Made by a program: the position numbers and the translations under genes
Shown: positions 7,799 to 16,279 of the stretch, in pieces
How the letters are laid out: every line of letters starts with the position of its first letter
Numbering within the stretch: position 1 is the first letter of the stretch
Source: Lachnospiraceae bacterium
GTDB taxonomy: Bacteria > Bacillota > Clostridia > Lachnospirales > Lachnospiraceae
Direction: 5' to 3'
DNA length: 64,000 bases
NCBI GenBank assembly: GCA_902363835.1
Contig: CABJBM010000010.1
Coordinates: 1-64,000 of the forward strand
Notes under the pieces: model-generated
Database searches by the model: none
Told to the model about the DNA's origin: nothing
The model's input: the letters and a program-made list of their open reading frames with translations, nothing else

Positions 7799-8077
7799 AT
7801 GAATGAGAACAAAGACGCAATATTCAAAGCACTTGCCGACTCAACCCGGCGCCTTATATTAGACGAACTTTCCGAACGCAACGAGCTGACGTTGTATGAA
7901 CTTACGGCCCGTCTGATTATGAAGCACAACCTTAACATTTCACGCCAGGCAATAGCAAAGCACCTCTCTGTACTGGATGATGCAGGGCTGGTGAAATCAA
8001 AACGAAAGGGGAAATATCGGGTACTGATCTTTAGTAATGAGCCACTTAAAAATCTGCTGGAAGGCTGGATAGAATGA
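7799..8077 (+). CDS. ArsR-type winged-helix repressor
   Basis: A 92-residue repressor of the ArsR fold: FKALADSTRRLILDELSERN opens, and the recognition helix is ISRQAIAKHLSVLDDAGLV. There is no CxC metal site, so it is not a classical arsenic or cadmium sensor; it resembles the SRPBCC/VOC-associated ArsR branch. The ATG at 7799 lies 7 bp past the -10 box, so the message would be nearly leaderless; upstream in-frame starts lie inside the terminator and operators. It is followed after 40 bp by a VOC gene that it probably controls. Confidence 0.85.
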   Translation: MNENKDAIFKALADSTRRLILDELSERNELTLYELTARLIMKHNLNISRQAIAKHLSVLDDAGLVKSKRKGKYRVLIFSNEPLKNLLEGWIE

Positions 8078-8117
8078 TTTATAAATCTGAATCATAAATA
8101 TCTATGGAGGAAATAGG

Positions 8118-8501
8118 ATGAAAATTATTATTACGAGTATCTTTGTACAAGACCAGGACAAAGCATTGGAGTTTTATTCAGATAAGCTGGGATTTATAAA
8201 AAAGGAGGACGTTCCCACTGGAGAATTTCGTTGGATCACACTGGTTTCTCCTGAAGATCAAGGCGGTACCCGGCTTCTGCTTGAACCCAATGATCACCCA
8301 GCCGCAAAGGAATATCAAAAGAAATTATTTGCCGACGGCATTCCGGTAACCATGTTTGGAGTGGAGGATATTCATAAGGAATACAATCGGTTATTAGAAA
8401 AAGGCGTGCAGTTTACCATGGAACCTACTGAAATGGGTGGGGTTACAATCGCAGTCCTTGATGATACATGCGGTAATCTTGTTCAAATCATACAGAATTA
8501 A
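8118..8501 (+). CDS. VOC family protein (glyoxalase/bleomycin-resistance fold)
   Basis: A 127-residue protein of paired beta-alpha-beta-beta-beta units: SIFVQDQDKALEFYSDKLGF opens the first unit and the second ends with IAVLDDTCGNLVQIIQN. Family members bind metals or drugs (glyoxalase, fosfomycin or bleomycin resistance, dioxygenase); the precise role cannot be told here. TATGGAGGAAATAGG precedes the ATG. It forms an apparent operon with the ArsR repressor. Confidence 0.88.
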   Translation: MKIIITSIFVQDQDKALEFYSDKLGFIKKEDVPTGEFRWITLVSPEDQGGTRLLLEPNDHPAAKEYQKKLFADGIPVTMFGVEDIHKEYNRLLEKGVQFTMEPTEMGGVTIAVLDDTCGNLVQIIQN

Positions 8502-8693
8502 TTGGAGGAACTGTTCTAAATGGCTTAATATTGGTCCATTGTTCTTGTATAAGGGGCAAACACGGGATTTTTTGCAGCATTGAATAAAAAGAGGGGGCGG
8601 TGTGTTTCCAGAAATAAGGAGCTATTAAAGTGGCGAATGAATTTCATTACTTTAGAAGGAAACATAAGATTTGAATTCTGAAATTTTTGGAAA

Positions 8694-8723
8694 TTGACAA
8701 TCGTATATGATCTATGATAAAAT
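8694..8723 (+). promoter_or_regulatory. Promoter of leader peptide and MFS gene
   Basis: TTGACA at 8694-8699 and TAAAAT at 8718-8723, 18-bp spacer, 37 bp before the leader peptide start. The stretch 8502-8693 holds no gene I can support. Confidence 0.65.
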
Positions 8724-8760
8724 GACTTAAATTTGGTTGATTAAAGGAGGACATTTTTCT

Positions 8761-8784
8761 ATGTATTCAGTTCGTTTAAGATAA
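8761..8784 (+). CDS. Leader peptide MYSVRLR
   Basis: A seven-codon frame, ATG TAT TCA GTT CGT TTA AGA TAA, sits 7-8 bp after a strong AAAGGAGG and directly after a promoter. The Arg-Leu-Arg motif matches the macrolide-dependent ribosome-stalling motif (+X+) known from erm leader peptides such as ErmDL. It ends 236 bp before the MFS transporter start, with a terminator-like hairpin between. I infer that it is the sensor of an attenuation system: a drug-stalled ribosome on these codons would change folding downstream. Confidence 0.65.
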   Translation: MYSVRLR

Positions 8785-8921
8785 GCTGGCAATAAAGAAG
8801 CAGTAATATCATCCACGGTGGTGGGCTTTTTGTTGTGCTTATTTTACGAATTGAGACATGGATACGGGTGAAGTGTGACCATATAAGGTTATACGTTTTT
8901 TACCAATGTCTTTTAAACGTT

Positions 8922-8970
8922 AAAATGCAGGCTAAAGCTCCCATTGGGGATTTTGGCCTGCATTTTTTAT
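8922..8970 (+). terminator. Attenuator hairpin upstream of MFS gene
   Basis: AAAATGCAGGC (8922-8932) pairs with GCCTGCATTTT (8956-8966); inside it AAA/TTT and TCCC/GGGA pair as well. A run of six T follows, so this is a strong intrinsic terminator, yet it lies 50 bp before the transporter and after the leader peptide. That position makes it an attenuator. A weaker CCAC/GTGG hairpin followed by CTTTTTG lies at about 8813-8831. Confidence 0.75.
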
Positions 8971-9020
8971 TGCCGGAAATCAGAATGAAAACTACGATAA
9001 AAAGTGTAAGGAGAAAAAAT

Positions 9021-10235
9021 ATGATAAATGAAACTCTAAAATGGAAACGATCTTTTTTAACAATATGGATAGGACAGGCAATTTCACTTATTACCAGTGC
9101 CATCCTGCAAATGGCGATCATTTTTTATCTTACGGAAAAAACAGGATCAGCAATGGTTCTGTCAATTGCTTCATTTGTTGGGTTTCTGCCATACGCAGTC
9201 TTTGGGCCCGTAATCGGTGTATTCGTTGATCGCTATGACAGAAAGAAGATAATGATTGGCGCTGATTTAATGATTGCTGCAGCCGGTGGGGCACTGGCTG
9301 TTATTGCCTTGTATATGGAATTGCCGATTTGGATGGTTATGGCAGTACTGTTTATCCGGAGCATTGGAACGGCTTTTCATTCTCCGGCTCTAAGTGCGGT
9401 TACCCCATTGTTGGTACCGGAAGAGCAGCTGACAAAATGTGCAGGTTACAGCCAGTCCCTGCAGTCCGTAAGCTATATTCTCAGTCCTGCTGCGGCTGCG
9501 TTTTTATATTCTGTGTGGGAATTAAATTCCATTATAGCTATTGACGTGGTGGGGGCAGTAATTGCATGTGTTACGGTGGCGCTTGTACCCATTCCCAAGA
9601 TTAGTGCTGCCAGGCAAAGCATGAAGCAAAATTTTATGGAGGAAATGAAAGAAGGATTTGTTGTTTTGAAAGAAAATAAAGGATTATTTGCGCTGCTGCT
9701 TATAGGCACCCTATACATGTTTGTTTATATGCCCATTAATGCGCTTTATCCTTTAATCAGCATGGGATATTTTAAGGGAACGCCGGTACATGTTTCGATT
9801 ACGGAAATTGCTTATGCCTCCGGTATGCTGGCAGGCGGTTTGATATTAGGATTATTTGGCAACTTAAAAAAGAGGATCCTATTTATAACAGGCTCTATTT
9901 TTACGATGGGGGCCAGTTTAACCATTTCGGGCTTGCTTCCTCCAAGTGGGTTTGCCATATTTGCAGTTTGCTGCGCAATGATGGGGTTTTCAGTTCCGTT
10001 TTACAGCGGTGTTCAAACAGCTCTTTTTCAAGAAAAGATTAAACCTGAGTATTTAGGACGTGCGTTTTCGCTGACAGGAAGTTTCATGTCCCTGGCGATG
10101 CCCATTGGTTTGATTCTTTCCGGATTCTTTGCGGATAGAATTGGCGTAAATCATTGGTTTTTGATATCAGGTATTTTAATTATCGCCATTGCTATCATTT
10201 GTCCCATGGTAAAAGATGTCAGAAGTTTAGAATAA
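9021..10235 (+). CDS. MFS efflux transporter, Mef-like
   Basis: A 404-residue, roughly 12-helix major facilitator. It starts at the ATG 9021 after AAGGAGAAAA; the longer in-frame extension would run through the attenuator. The loop 2-3 signature is seen as GVFVDRYDRKK, and LTKCAGYSQSLQS follows transmembrane helix 4, as in MefA/NreB-type drug exporters. It would expel a drug across the membrane by proton antiport. The leader MYSVRLR and the attenuator upstream suggest induction by a ribosome-targeting antibiotic, perhaps a macrolide; substrate specificity is not proven by sequence. Confidence 0.88.
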   Translation: MINETLKWKRSFLTIWIGQAISLITSAILQMAIIFYLTEKTGSAMVLSIASFVGFLPYAVFGPVIGVFVDRYDRKKIMIGADLMIAAAGGALAVIALYMELPIWMVMAVLFIRSIGTAFHSPALSAVTPLLVPEEQLTKCAGYSQSLQSVSYILSPAAAAFLYSVWELNSIIAIDVVGAVIACVTVALVPIPKISAARQSMKQNFMEEMKEGFVVLKENKGLFALLLIGTLYMFVYMPINALYPLISMGYFKGTPVHVSITEIAYASGMLAGGLILGLFGNLKKRILFITGSIFTMGASLTISGLLPPSGFAIFAVCCAMMGFSVPFYSGVQTALFQEKIKPEYLGRAFSLTGSFMSLAMPIGLILSGFFADRIGVNHWFLISGILIIAIAIICPMVKDVRSLE

Positions 10236-10300
10236 GAGAAAATGTAAATGATATGGAAGGAACATTGATTCATTATATTTTCATATAATCCTTTTTGTTT

Positions 10301-10350
10301 AAACCGCAGGTCTTCATCTAAGTACAGATAAATGAAGCCCTGCGGTTTTA
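10301..10350 (+). terminator. Terminator after MFS gene
   Basis: AAACCGCAGG (10301-10310) pairs with CCTGCGGTTT (10339-10348), with inner CTTCAT/ATGAAG pairing. Confidence 0.75.
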
Positions 10351-10443
10351 TATATAGGGGAGTGAGATGGAATGAATCACTGGTAATGAGAGAGTTTTAT
10401 AAAATTACAGAGGGGAATATTGTATTTTTGTATTCAGAAAGCC

Positions 10444-10480
10444 TTGACAAACATATCATTAAGATATATTATTATGATAT
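10444..10480 (+). promoter_or_regulatory. PadR promoter with ATATCAT/ATGATAT operator
   Basis: TTGACA (10444-10449) and TATTAT (10467-10472) are 17 bp apart. ATATCAT (10453-10459) and ATGATAT (10474-10480) form an inverted repeat across the -10 region, as in PadR-family autorepression. Confidence 0.65.
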
Positions 10481-10504
10481 ATAAAGCGAACAGAAGGTGT
10501 ACAG

Positions 10505-11068
10505 ATGAAAGAAAATACTGGAAAATCCAAATATGTAATGCTGGGAATGCTTGCCCGCAAGCCGCAGACCGGTTATACCATTAAAAAATGGATAGAGAAT
10601 GAATACAGCCATTTCTGGCAGGAGAGTTTTGGTCAAATATACCCGACGCTTAAGAAACTGGTGGCTGAGGGGCTTGCCGTCAGCTCTGATCATGTGCAGT
10701 CTGGAAATGGGCGCGGACAGATCACATACAGCATCACCGATGCGGGCAGAAAAGAACTTTCCGATTGGCTGAGGGAAGAGCCTGAAATCGAGAGGCTAAG
10801 GTACGAAATATTACTTAAGGTATCTTTTGGCGACAACACGGAACCGGAGGTAATTCTTGGGCATTTGGACAATTTTATCAAAAGGAACCATAAGCTGGTG
10901 AAAGACATGAACGGCTATATGGAACTTTTTGAGCAGTTAAAAGAGCAAGACATGGACTGCACCTATAGTCAGCTGACCGCTCTTTGCGGAGTTTATATTT
11001 ATTCTGCAATGAGAGATTGGGCTGTTGAGGCAAAGAAAATTATTATTGAGAAAGAAGATGATAAATAA
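10505..11068 (+). CDS. PadR family transcriptional regulator
   Basis: A 187-residue repressor with the PadR winged helix at residues 8-85 (MLGMLARKPQTGYTIKKWIE, then FGQIYPTLKKLVAEGL) and a Vir-like C-terminal dimerisation helix region at about 95-180. PadR proteins sense phenolic compounds or drugs and repress detoxification genes. No target gene is fused in an operon; the flavodoxin gene 150 bp downstream is a candidate. An inverted repeat over its own promoter suggests autorepression. Confidence 0.9.
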   Translation: MKENTGKSKYVMLGMLARKPQTGYTIKKWIENEYSHFWQESFGQIYPTLKKLVAEGLAVSSDHVQSGNGRGQITYSITDAGRKELSDWLREEPEIERLRYEILLKVSFGDNTEPEVILGHLDNFIKRNHKLVKDMNGYMELFEQLKEQDMDCTYSQLTALCGVYIYSAMRDWAVEAKKIIIEKEDDK

Positions 11069-11217
11069 TAGGGCTAAGGGTCCGCAACTGTTAACTGTAT
11101 AGATGAGGCGGGGAAAGTGAGAACACTTTATGAAGCCGTTTTTTCATCTGTATCACAAAAAGAATAAGCCTATAACCATTTTTTTGGCCATAAGCTTATG
11201 ATATGAGGAGAATATTT

Positions 11218-11700
11218 ATGAGCACTCTGGTTGTATATTTTTCATTTAATGGCAACACAAAATTTATTGCAGAGAAGATTGCAGAAACTTTAAACGCTGA
11301 TGTTGCCGAGTTAAAAATAAGCAAAAAATATCCGGAACAAGGATTTCGGAAGTACTTTTGGGGAGGAAAGAGTGTTATTTTTGGAGAAACGCCAACCTTG
11401 ACAAATGAACCCATTGATTTAAACCGTTATGAAACGGTTATAATCGGAACACCGGTCTGGGCCGGGTCGTTTACTCCGCCTATAAAAAGCTTTATCAGCC
11501 AATATAAGATCCAGGGCAAACGGATCGCAATGTTTGCCAGCCATGGAGGCGGCGGAGCTAAAAAGTGTTTTGCAAAATTAAAGAAAGAGCTTCCTGGGAA
11601 TGAATTCATTTGTGAAATAGATTTTGTTGAACCAAAGAAAAGCCTGGAGGAAAATTCTTCGAAAGCTGCCAGATGGGCCAAGAGCCTGGCTATCCAATAG
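11218..11700 (+). CDS. Flavodoxin-like protein
   Basis: A 160-residue flavodoxin fold protein. The FMN phosphate loop is FSFNGNTKFIAEKIAE at residues about 8-23, then IIGTPVWAGSFTPPIKSF and ASHGGGGAKKC around the isoalloxazine. It is a one- or two-electron carrier or quinone-reductase-like enzyme in the cytosol. An AGGAGAATATTT site selects the ATG at 11218. A SDR gene follows after 33 bp and may be co-transcribed. Confidence 0.88.
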   Translation: MSTLVVYFSFNGNTKFIAEKIAETLNADVAELKISKKYPEQGFRKYFWGGKSVIFGETPTLTNEPIDLNRYETVIIGTPVWAGSFTPPIKSFISQYKIQGKRIAMFASHGGGGAKKCFAKLKKELPGNEFICEIDFVEPKKSLEENSSKAARWAKSLAIQ

Positions 11701-11733
11701 ACAATATACTATTATAAAACTCAGGAGGATATC

Positions 11734-12474
11734 ATGAATAGAGGTATTGTTGTTACCGGAGGCGCACATGGTATAGGAAAGCAAATATGCCTGGATTTCA
11801 TTCAAGCAGGTGATCAAGTGTGTTTTATTGATAGTGATGAAAAGAAATCAGTTGATTTTGCAAAAGAAAGTCCCAATCTGTTTTACTTTTGCGGAGATGT
11901 TGCAGATCCGCTGACACTAAAAAGATTCATTGAATTTTCACTTGAAAAGCTTAAGCGAATTGATGTTTTGGTCAATAATGTGTGCCGTGGAAACAGGGGC
12001 ATTTTATCCAATATATCCTATGAAGAATATGATTATATCTTATCAATCGGATTAAAAGCCCCATATGAATTAAGCCGTTTATGCAAAGACGAATTAATTA
12101 AAAATAAGGGAAGAATCATTAATATTGCTTCATCGCGTGCATTTCAGTCGGAGCCTGATACGGAAGCATATACAAGTGCGAAAGGCGGAATTGTTGCATT
12201 GACACATGCTCTGGCCATATCACTGGGGCCTGATGTTCTTGTCAACTGTATTGCACCGGGCTGGATCAATGTAGCGGAACAGCAGGAGTTCAGCCGTGAA
12301 GACCGCTTTGCAATCCCGGCAGGAAAAATAGGAACTCCAAAGGATATTTCGGATATGGTGTTATTTTTGTGTGAACAGAAGTTTATTACAGGAGAGACCA
12401 TTACAGTGGATGGCGGAATGAATAAAAGGATGATTTATCATGGTGATTGGAACTGGCATTATAATGCCGACTAA
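11734..12474 (+). CDS. SDR family oxidoreductase
   Basis: A 246-residue classical short-chain dehydrogenase. The NAD(P) loop TGGAHGIGKQ is at residues 8-17, the NNV motif appears as LVNNVCRGNRG, the catalytic Ser/Tyr/Lys are in ASSRAF and AYTSAKGG, and the C terminus carries the usual ITVDGGM. The substrate is unknown. An AGGAGGATATC site precedes the ATG. It is likely co-transcribed with the flavodoxin. Confidence 0.92.
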   Translation: MNRGIVVTGGAHGIGKQICLDFIQAGDQVCFIDSDEKKSVDFAKESPNLFYFCGDVADPLTLKRFIEFSLEKLKRIDVLVNNVCRGNRGILSNISYEEYDYILSIGLKAPYELSRLCKDELIKNKGRIINIASSRAFQSEPDTEAYTSAKGGIVALTHALAISLGPDVLVNCIAPGWINVAEQQEFSREDRFAIPAGKIGTPKDISDMVLFLCEQKFITGETITVDGGMNKRMIYHGDWNWHYNAD

Positions 12475-12581
12475 AAGCAAGCACCTTTGCAAACGGTTGG
12501 GTCTGGCAGAAAGTTTATACTTTTAGAATTTTAGATACTGCTAACATTTGACACGTCTGGAATCTCTATCATATATAAACA

Positions 12582-12611
12582 AGGGTGAAATCCGGGAAAG
12601 GATTTCACCCT
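12582..12611 (-). terminator. Hairpin between convergent SDR and Crp genes
   Basis: AGGGTGAAATCC pairs with GGATTTCACCCT, 12 bp, six-base loop. The T-rich side is on the minus strand, so it mainly terminates the Crp/Fnr gene. Confidence 0.75.
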
Positions 12612-12670
12612 ATTGGAGTAATGGTATGTGTTACATTGTATTTATTGACTTCACAAGCCGGCCTCATCTT

Positions 12671-13330
12671 TCAAAACGAGTCCGCAGATCTGCGCATCAA
12701 TTCATTCCGATCCAGAATCAGATACCCATTGTCTCTTTTGTCCAATATCCCGTCCATACAGAGCTGGTTTAGCAGGCGGAACATATGCCTGTAACTCATT
12801 CCTATGGAAGAGGATACATCTGTCAGCACATCATTAAATATGTCATTATTCGACGATTGTAAAATGTAGGAACATAGACGTTCCTCTCCGGAATATAAAG
12901 CAGTAAATACATAATTTTTTGAACTGTGCAACAGTTTAAGGGAAAGTTCACTTCCAAGCCTGTTTAAAAAGGCGAGATTGTTTTTTAAGTATGCGGCGTA
13001 TTTTTTATTAGGCAATGCGATACATTCAAAATCAGTTATAGCTATAACACTTGTTGCTGCAATACAGGCATTGCTCATCAATTCAATGTCACCTATAATG
13101 CCATCGGAAATGTAGTAGCACAAAACTAAATCTTTACCATTTTTTGCAATGGTGCAGACCTTAGCCTTCCCTTTTACAACAATGAAAAGGTGAAAAATAG
13201 GCATTCCTTCATGCAAAATGGTTTCCCCAGCGTCAAATCTCAAACATAAGCCTGCATCCAGGTTCATATTGCTTATGCCGTATTCTTCTAATTTATTCAG
13301 GTGTTCCTTTTTTAAATGACTGCTTTGCAT
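12671..13330 (-). CDS. Crp/Fnr family regulator, YeiL-like
   Basis: A 219-residue regulator with an N-terminal cyclic-nucleotide-binding-like beta-roll (about 25-130; FDAGETILHEGMPIFHLFIV) and a C-terminal helix-turn-helix (SSIGMSYRHMFRLLNQLCMD). Two cysteines in the roll (AKVCTIAK and CYYISD) might be redox-active, but no Fe-S ligand set is seen. It is divergent from a DMT transporter, a common pairing that suggests it activates that gene. Confidence 0.85.
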   Translation of the reverse strand: MQSSHLKKEHLNKLEEYGISNMNLDAGLCLRFDAGETILHEGMPIFHLFIVVKGKAKVCTIAKNGKDLVLCYYISDGIIGDIELMSNACIAATSVIAITDFECIALPNKKYAAYLKNNLAFLNRLGSELSLKLLHSSKNYVFTALYSGEERLCSYILQSSNNDIFNDVLTDVSSSIGMSYRHMFRLLNQLCMDGILDKRDNGYLILDRNELMRRSADSF

Positions 13331-13382
13331 TTACGTCTCCCCCATATTATCCATCATATATCATATATCATATTATCAGTAT

Positions 13383-13392
13383 GACATATGTC
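13383..13392. promoter_or_regulatory. GACATATGTC palindrome in divergent intergenic region
   Basis: A perfect 10-bp palindrome between the Crp/Fnr gene and the divergent transporter gene, with TATCATATATCATAT repeats beside it. It is a plausible regulator site but short enough to be chance. Confidence 0.35.
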
Positions 13393-13442
13393 CTATGGGA
13401 ATGTCAATTTGTATTATACAATGGCCTTACGGGGGTGATTAC

Positions 13443-14576
13443 ATGTATAATACATTATCTTTATTAACGGGATTAGTCATTGCGGTTATGGTTGCACTCA
13501 ATGGCAGGCTTACACTTCAATACGGCAATTTCAATGCAACAGTAATAATCCATGTCACAGGTGTGGTATTTGCGTTCCTGCTTTGCAGGATAACAAGGAA
13601 AAAAATTACCATAAAGAAGGAATTGCCGGCCTGGTTTTATCTGGGAGGAGCAATCGGTGTTTTGACAACAGTTTTTAATAATTTTGCATATGGGAAAATC
13701 AGTTTGACAAGTATTGTAGCTTTGGGGCTATTTGGTCAGACAGTAGCGTCACTGTTGATTGACACCCTGGGCCTTTTCGGCATGAAAAAGCATTCATTCA
13801 GGAGATCTTCCATTGTTGGTCTTATTTTTTCCCTGGCCGGTATTTTTGTAATGCTGGATAACTCCATGGATACAGCTTTATATGCTGTGCTGTTTTCTTT
13901 CTGTGCAGGAATTACCATCGTTCTTTCACGGACCGTAAATGCCAAACTGTCACAGCATGTGGGGGAATTGCAGAGTTCATTCATAAACCATGTGGCAGGG
14001 CTTCCAATTGCAGTTGTAATCGCTGTTATTCTTGAAAGAAGTAATATCTCTTTAATCTTTCGTGCACCTTCGCCTGATCTGTGGATTTATTTAGGCGGAG
14101 TACTTGGTGTCACTGCCGTATTCCTGCTCAATATAACGGTTCCCAGAGTAACAGCATTTCGGTTAACTCTTTTAACTTTTGTTGGTCAGGTATTTACAGG
14201 GTTTGCAATTGATATATTTACAAAGAGTGAATACGCTGAAACAACATTTATAGGAGGAGTGCTGGTTGCCGCTGGAATCGTTTTAAATATGATATATGAG
14301 CAGACTCTGGATAACAATGAAAGTAAAAATAAGAAATACCAGGAAAGAATAAATGGATTTAAAAAGGATTATCAGAAACATCTTTTAGAACTTGCAAAGG
14401 AACCTGCAGCTGCATCAGAAACCATTGTTTTTGAAACACGTCATAAAAATGGAATATGCTGCCCCTGTTGTTGGACGGCACAACCTTCTGATCGGAATTT
14501 TTGTCATGGTTATAAGTGCAATGTTAAATTTGTTTTCAGAGATGAATCAGGAGAAATGAAAGATAGCAGCAATTAA
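13443..14576 (+). CDS. DMT family transporter, DUF606/YdcZ-type, with cysteine-rich tail
   Basis: A 377-residue inner-membrane protein made of two repeats of the YdcZ/DUF606 (EamA-like) unit, about ten helices over residues 1-300 (LVIAVMVALNGRLTLQYG opens repeat 1). GGGGGTGATTAC selects the ATG at 13443. It continues as a charged helical tail and ends in a compact Cys-rich segment (CCPCCWTAQPS, then CHGYKCN) that could bind a metal in the cytosol. That tail is not part of the usual domain. It is divergent from the Crp/Fnr regulator that probably controls it. The substrate is unknown. Confidence 0.85.
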   Translation: MYNTLSLLTGLVIAVMVALNGRLTLQYGNFNATVIIHVTGVVFAFLLCRITRKKITIKKELPAWFYLGGAIGVLTTVFNNFAYGKISLTSIVALGLFGQTVASLLIDTLGLFGMKKHSFRRSSIVGLIFSLAGIFVMLDNSMDTALYAVLFSFCAGITIVLSRTVNAKLSQHVGELQSSFINHVAGLPIAVVIAVILERSNISLIFRAPSPDLWIYLGGVLGVTAVFLLNITVPRVTAFRLTLLTFVGQVFTGFAIDIFTKSEYAETTFIGGVLVAAGIVLNMIYEQTLDNNESKNKKYQERINGFKKDYQKHLLELAKEPAAASETIVFETRHKNGICCPCCWTAQPSDRNFCHGYKCNVKFVFRDESGEMKDSSN

Positions 14577-14813
14577 ATATTATCATCTGATTGAATCATT
14601 TTACACGGGGACAGAACAATTCTCCATTTCCAATGGAAACAAAGATTTACAAAGGCATAAATCTTTGGGTCGTAATATATTCCGACATAAAGGAACAGAC
14701 CGAGTAATACCTTTTTTGTATTCGATTGTGTCATAGGTCCTGTCACTACACAATTTATCCTGGACTTACATATGATAAGATGAATACTAAAATTAAAGGA
14801 GGATGGTAAGGGG

Positions 14814-15824
14814 ATGTCCTTTCAATCAGAACCTTCAACAATTAATATCCCTAACGATATAAGCAGTGTTTCCTTAAGGCAAAATCCTAACCAGATTGAT
14901 ACAGAATTTGAACGTCTCATGGGATATATGAAAGAGAAGGACGTTTTTGAAATAACAGAGGTTATCAAACAAAATTTAAGACATCTTAATGCTGTAGATA
15001 ACCAGATATATAGAAGCTCCATAAATTTTGTTAATGAATATAAGCTTTGGGGGGCTTATTACCCGGAGAAGGGAATTTATGAGCTTGCAGAAGATAGAGC
15101 CCATGCCTTTGTTGAACACAGGGAAGATTTTGAATGGCTTTATAAAATTCTGAAAGACTACCGCTCAAAAAGAATACTCGTCAATATCCTTTGTTACTGG
15201 CTTATGTCAGATCACAAACGAGTAGGGCAAATATATGAAAGAACATTTAACCAATATTTTGACCTTGACATTGTAACATGCAATGAAAATGAGGTATTTG
15301 TAGACATTGGTGCATATATAGGAGATACCGTTGTTAATTATTCAAAGGTTTTTGGAAAGAACTGCTATAAAAGAATGTACTGCTATGAAATAGTACCTGT
15401 AAATATAGAGTATATAGAAAAGAATGTGGAACTCTTTCATCTTGATAATATAATTATTAGAGAAAAGGGAGCGAGCAACAGAAACGGCACCATGTATCTT
15501 TCTTCCAATGTTTTATCTTCTATAAGTCAGCTTTCTGAAGACGGGGCTATTGCTGTCCCTATAACAAAGATAGATGATGATATAGAAGAAAAAGTAACTT
15601 TTATAAAAATGGACATAGAAGGAGGAGAAGAGGAGGCTCTTTTAGGATGTATAGAAAAAATAAAGGAAAATCATCCAAAGCTCGCTTTAAGCATATATCA
15701 CAATCACAAAGATATGTGGAAATTGCCCCGCATTATTTATGAAGCTGACCCTTCTTATAATTTTTATATACGCTATTATGGATCGACAGTTTTCCCGACT
15801 GAATTTGTTCTGTACGCAGTTTAG
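14814..15824 (+). CDS. FkbM family methyltransferase
   Basis: A 336-residue protein. An N-terminal region of about 150 residues of unclear function is followed by an FkbM-type Rossmann methyltransferase: EVFVDIGAYIGDTVVNY is SAM motif I at about 160, then YCYEIVPVNIEYIEKNV, FIKMDIEGGEEEALLG and the LALSIYHNHKDMWKLP end typical of the family. FkbM enzymes O-methylate sugars or lipids. The ATG follows AAAGGAGGATGGTAAGGGG. It stands alone; codon use is AT-rich compared with its neighbours, hinting at transfer. The stretch 14577-14813 before it shows no gene. Confidence 0.85.
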   Translation: MSFQSEPSTINIPNDISSVSLRQNPNQIDTEFERLMGYMKEKDVFEITEVIKQNLRHLNAVDNQIYRSSINFVNEYKLWGAYYPEKGIYELAEDRAHAFVEHREDFEWLYKILKDYRSKRILVNILCYWLMSDHKRVGQIYERTFNQYFDLDIVTCNENEVFVDIGAYIGDTVVNYSKVFGKNCYKRMYCYEIVPVNIEYIEKNVELFHLDNIIIREKGASNRNGTMYLSSNVLSSISQLSEDGAIAVPITKIDDDIEEKVTFIKMDIEGGEEEALLGCIEKIKENHPKLALSIYHNHKDMWKLPRIIYEADPSYNFYIRYYGSTVFPTEFVLYAV

Positions 15825-15870
15825 GAATATTTCTTGTGCCAATCAAAACTAATATGCATATCAATTATGC

Positions 15871-15910
15871 TGAGGATGCCAACAGAGGATGTTAGTCTGT
15901 GGCATCCTCA
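15871..15910 (+). terminator. Long hairpin after FkbM gene
   Basis: TGAGGATGCCA (15871-15881) pairs with TGGCATCCTCA (15900-15910), 11 bp. The T tail is weak (TTAGCATT), so termination is probable but not certain. Confidence 0.55.
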
Positions 15911-16279
15911 TTAGCATTGCTGGCACAGTCCTCATTGGCTTTGGGACAACTTAAAACAACTTAAAACTGTGGACAAAGCTTGTTCATAATCTCTTTAATA
16001 TGATAAAATAAGAATAGAAGATAAATGTCAGGCAGACACATGATGACAAGATGATTAATAAGGAAATGAAAGTATATGACTGCCATAATGATTCAGAGCC
16101 GTTTCATAGAAATCTTTACTTGGAAGTTTTGAATACAGGCTTGTTTTGAAACGGAAAAACAGATCACCTACGTTTTTACGGTTAGAAATTTTAAAGAGGC
16201 TTGTGATAAGCTTTGGCTGAGTTTGACCTGCAGATGACCTGTAGACGTGCTGATTTTTGACCATGTAAAGGAGGTTGTA
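15911..16279. other. Intergenic stretch without a supported gene
   Basis: AT-rich DNA between the FkbM and methyltransferase genes. A short minus-strand frame (16055-16264) has no ribosome site or family resemblance. A GACAAAGC-N15-TTTAATATGATAAAAT segment near 15970-16009 could hold a promoter. Confidence 0.3.

Noticed and set aside
16055..16264. 69-codon minus-strand frame upstream of the methyltransferase
   Set aside because: No ribosome site and no recognisable family; overlaps the methyltransferase ribosome-site region.
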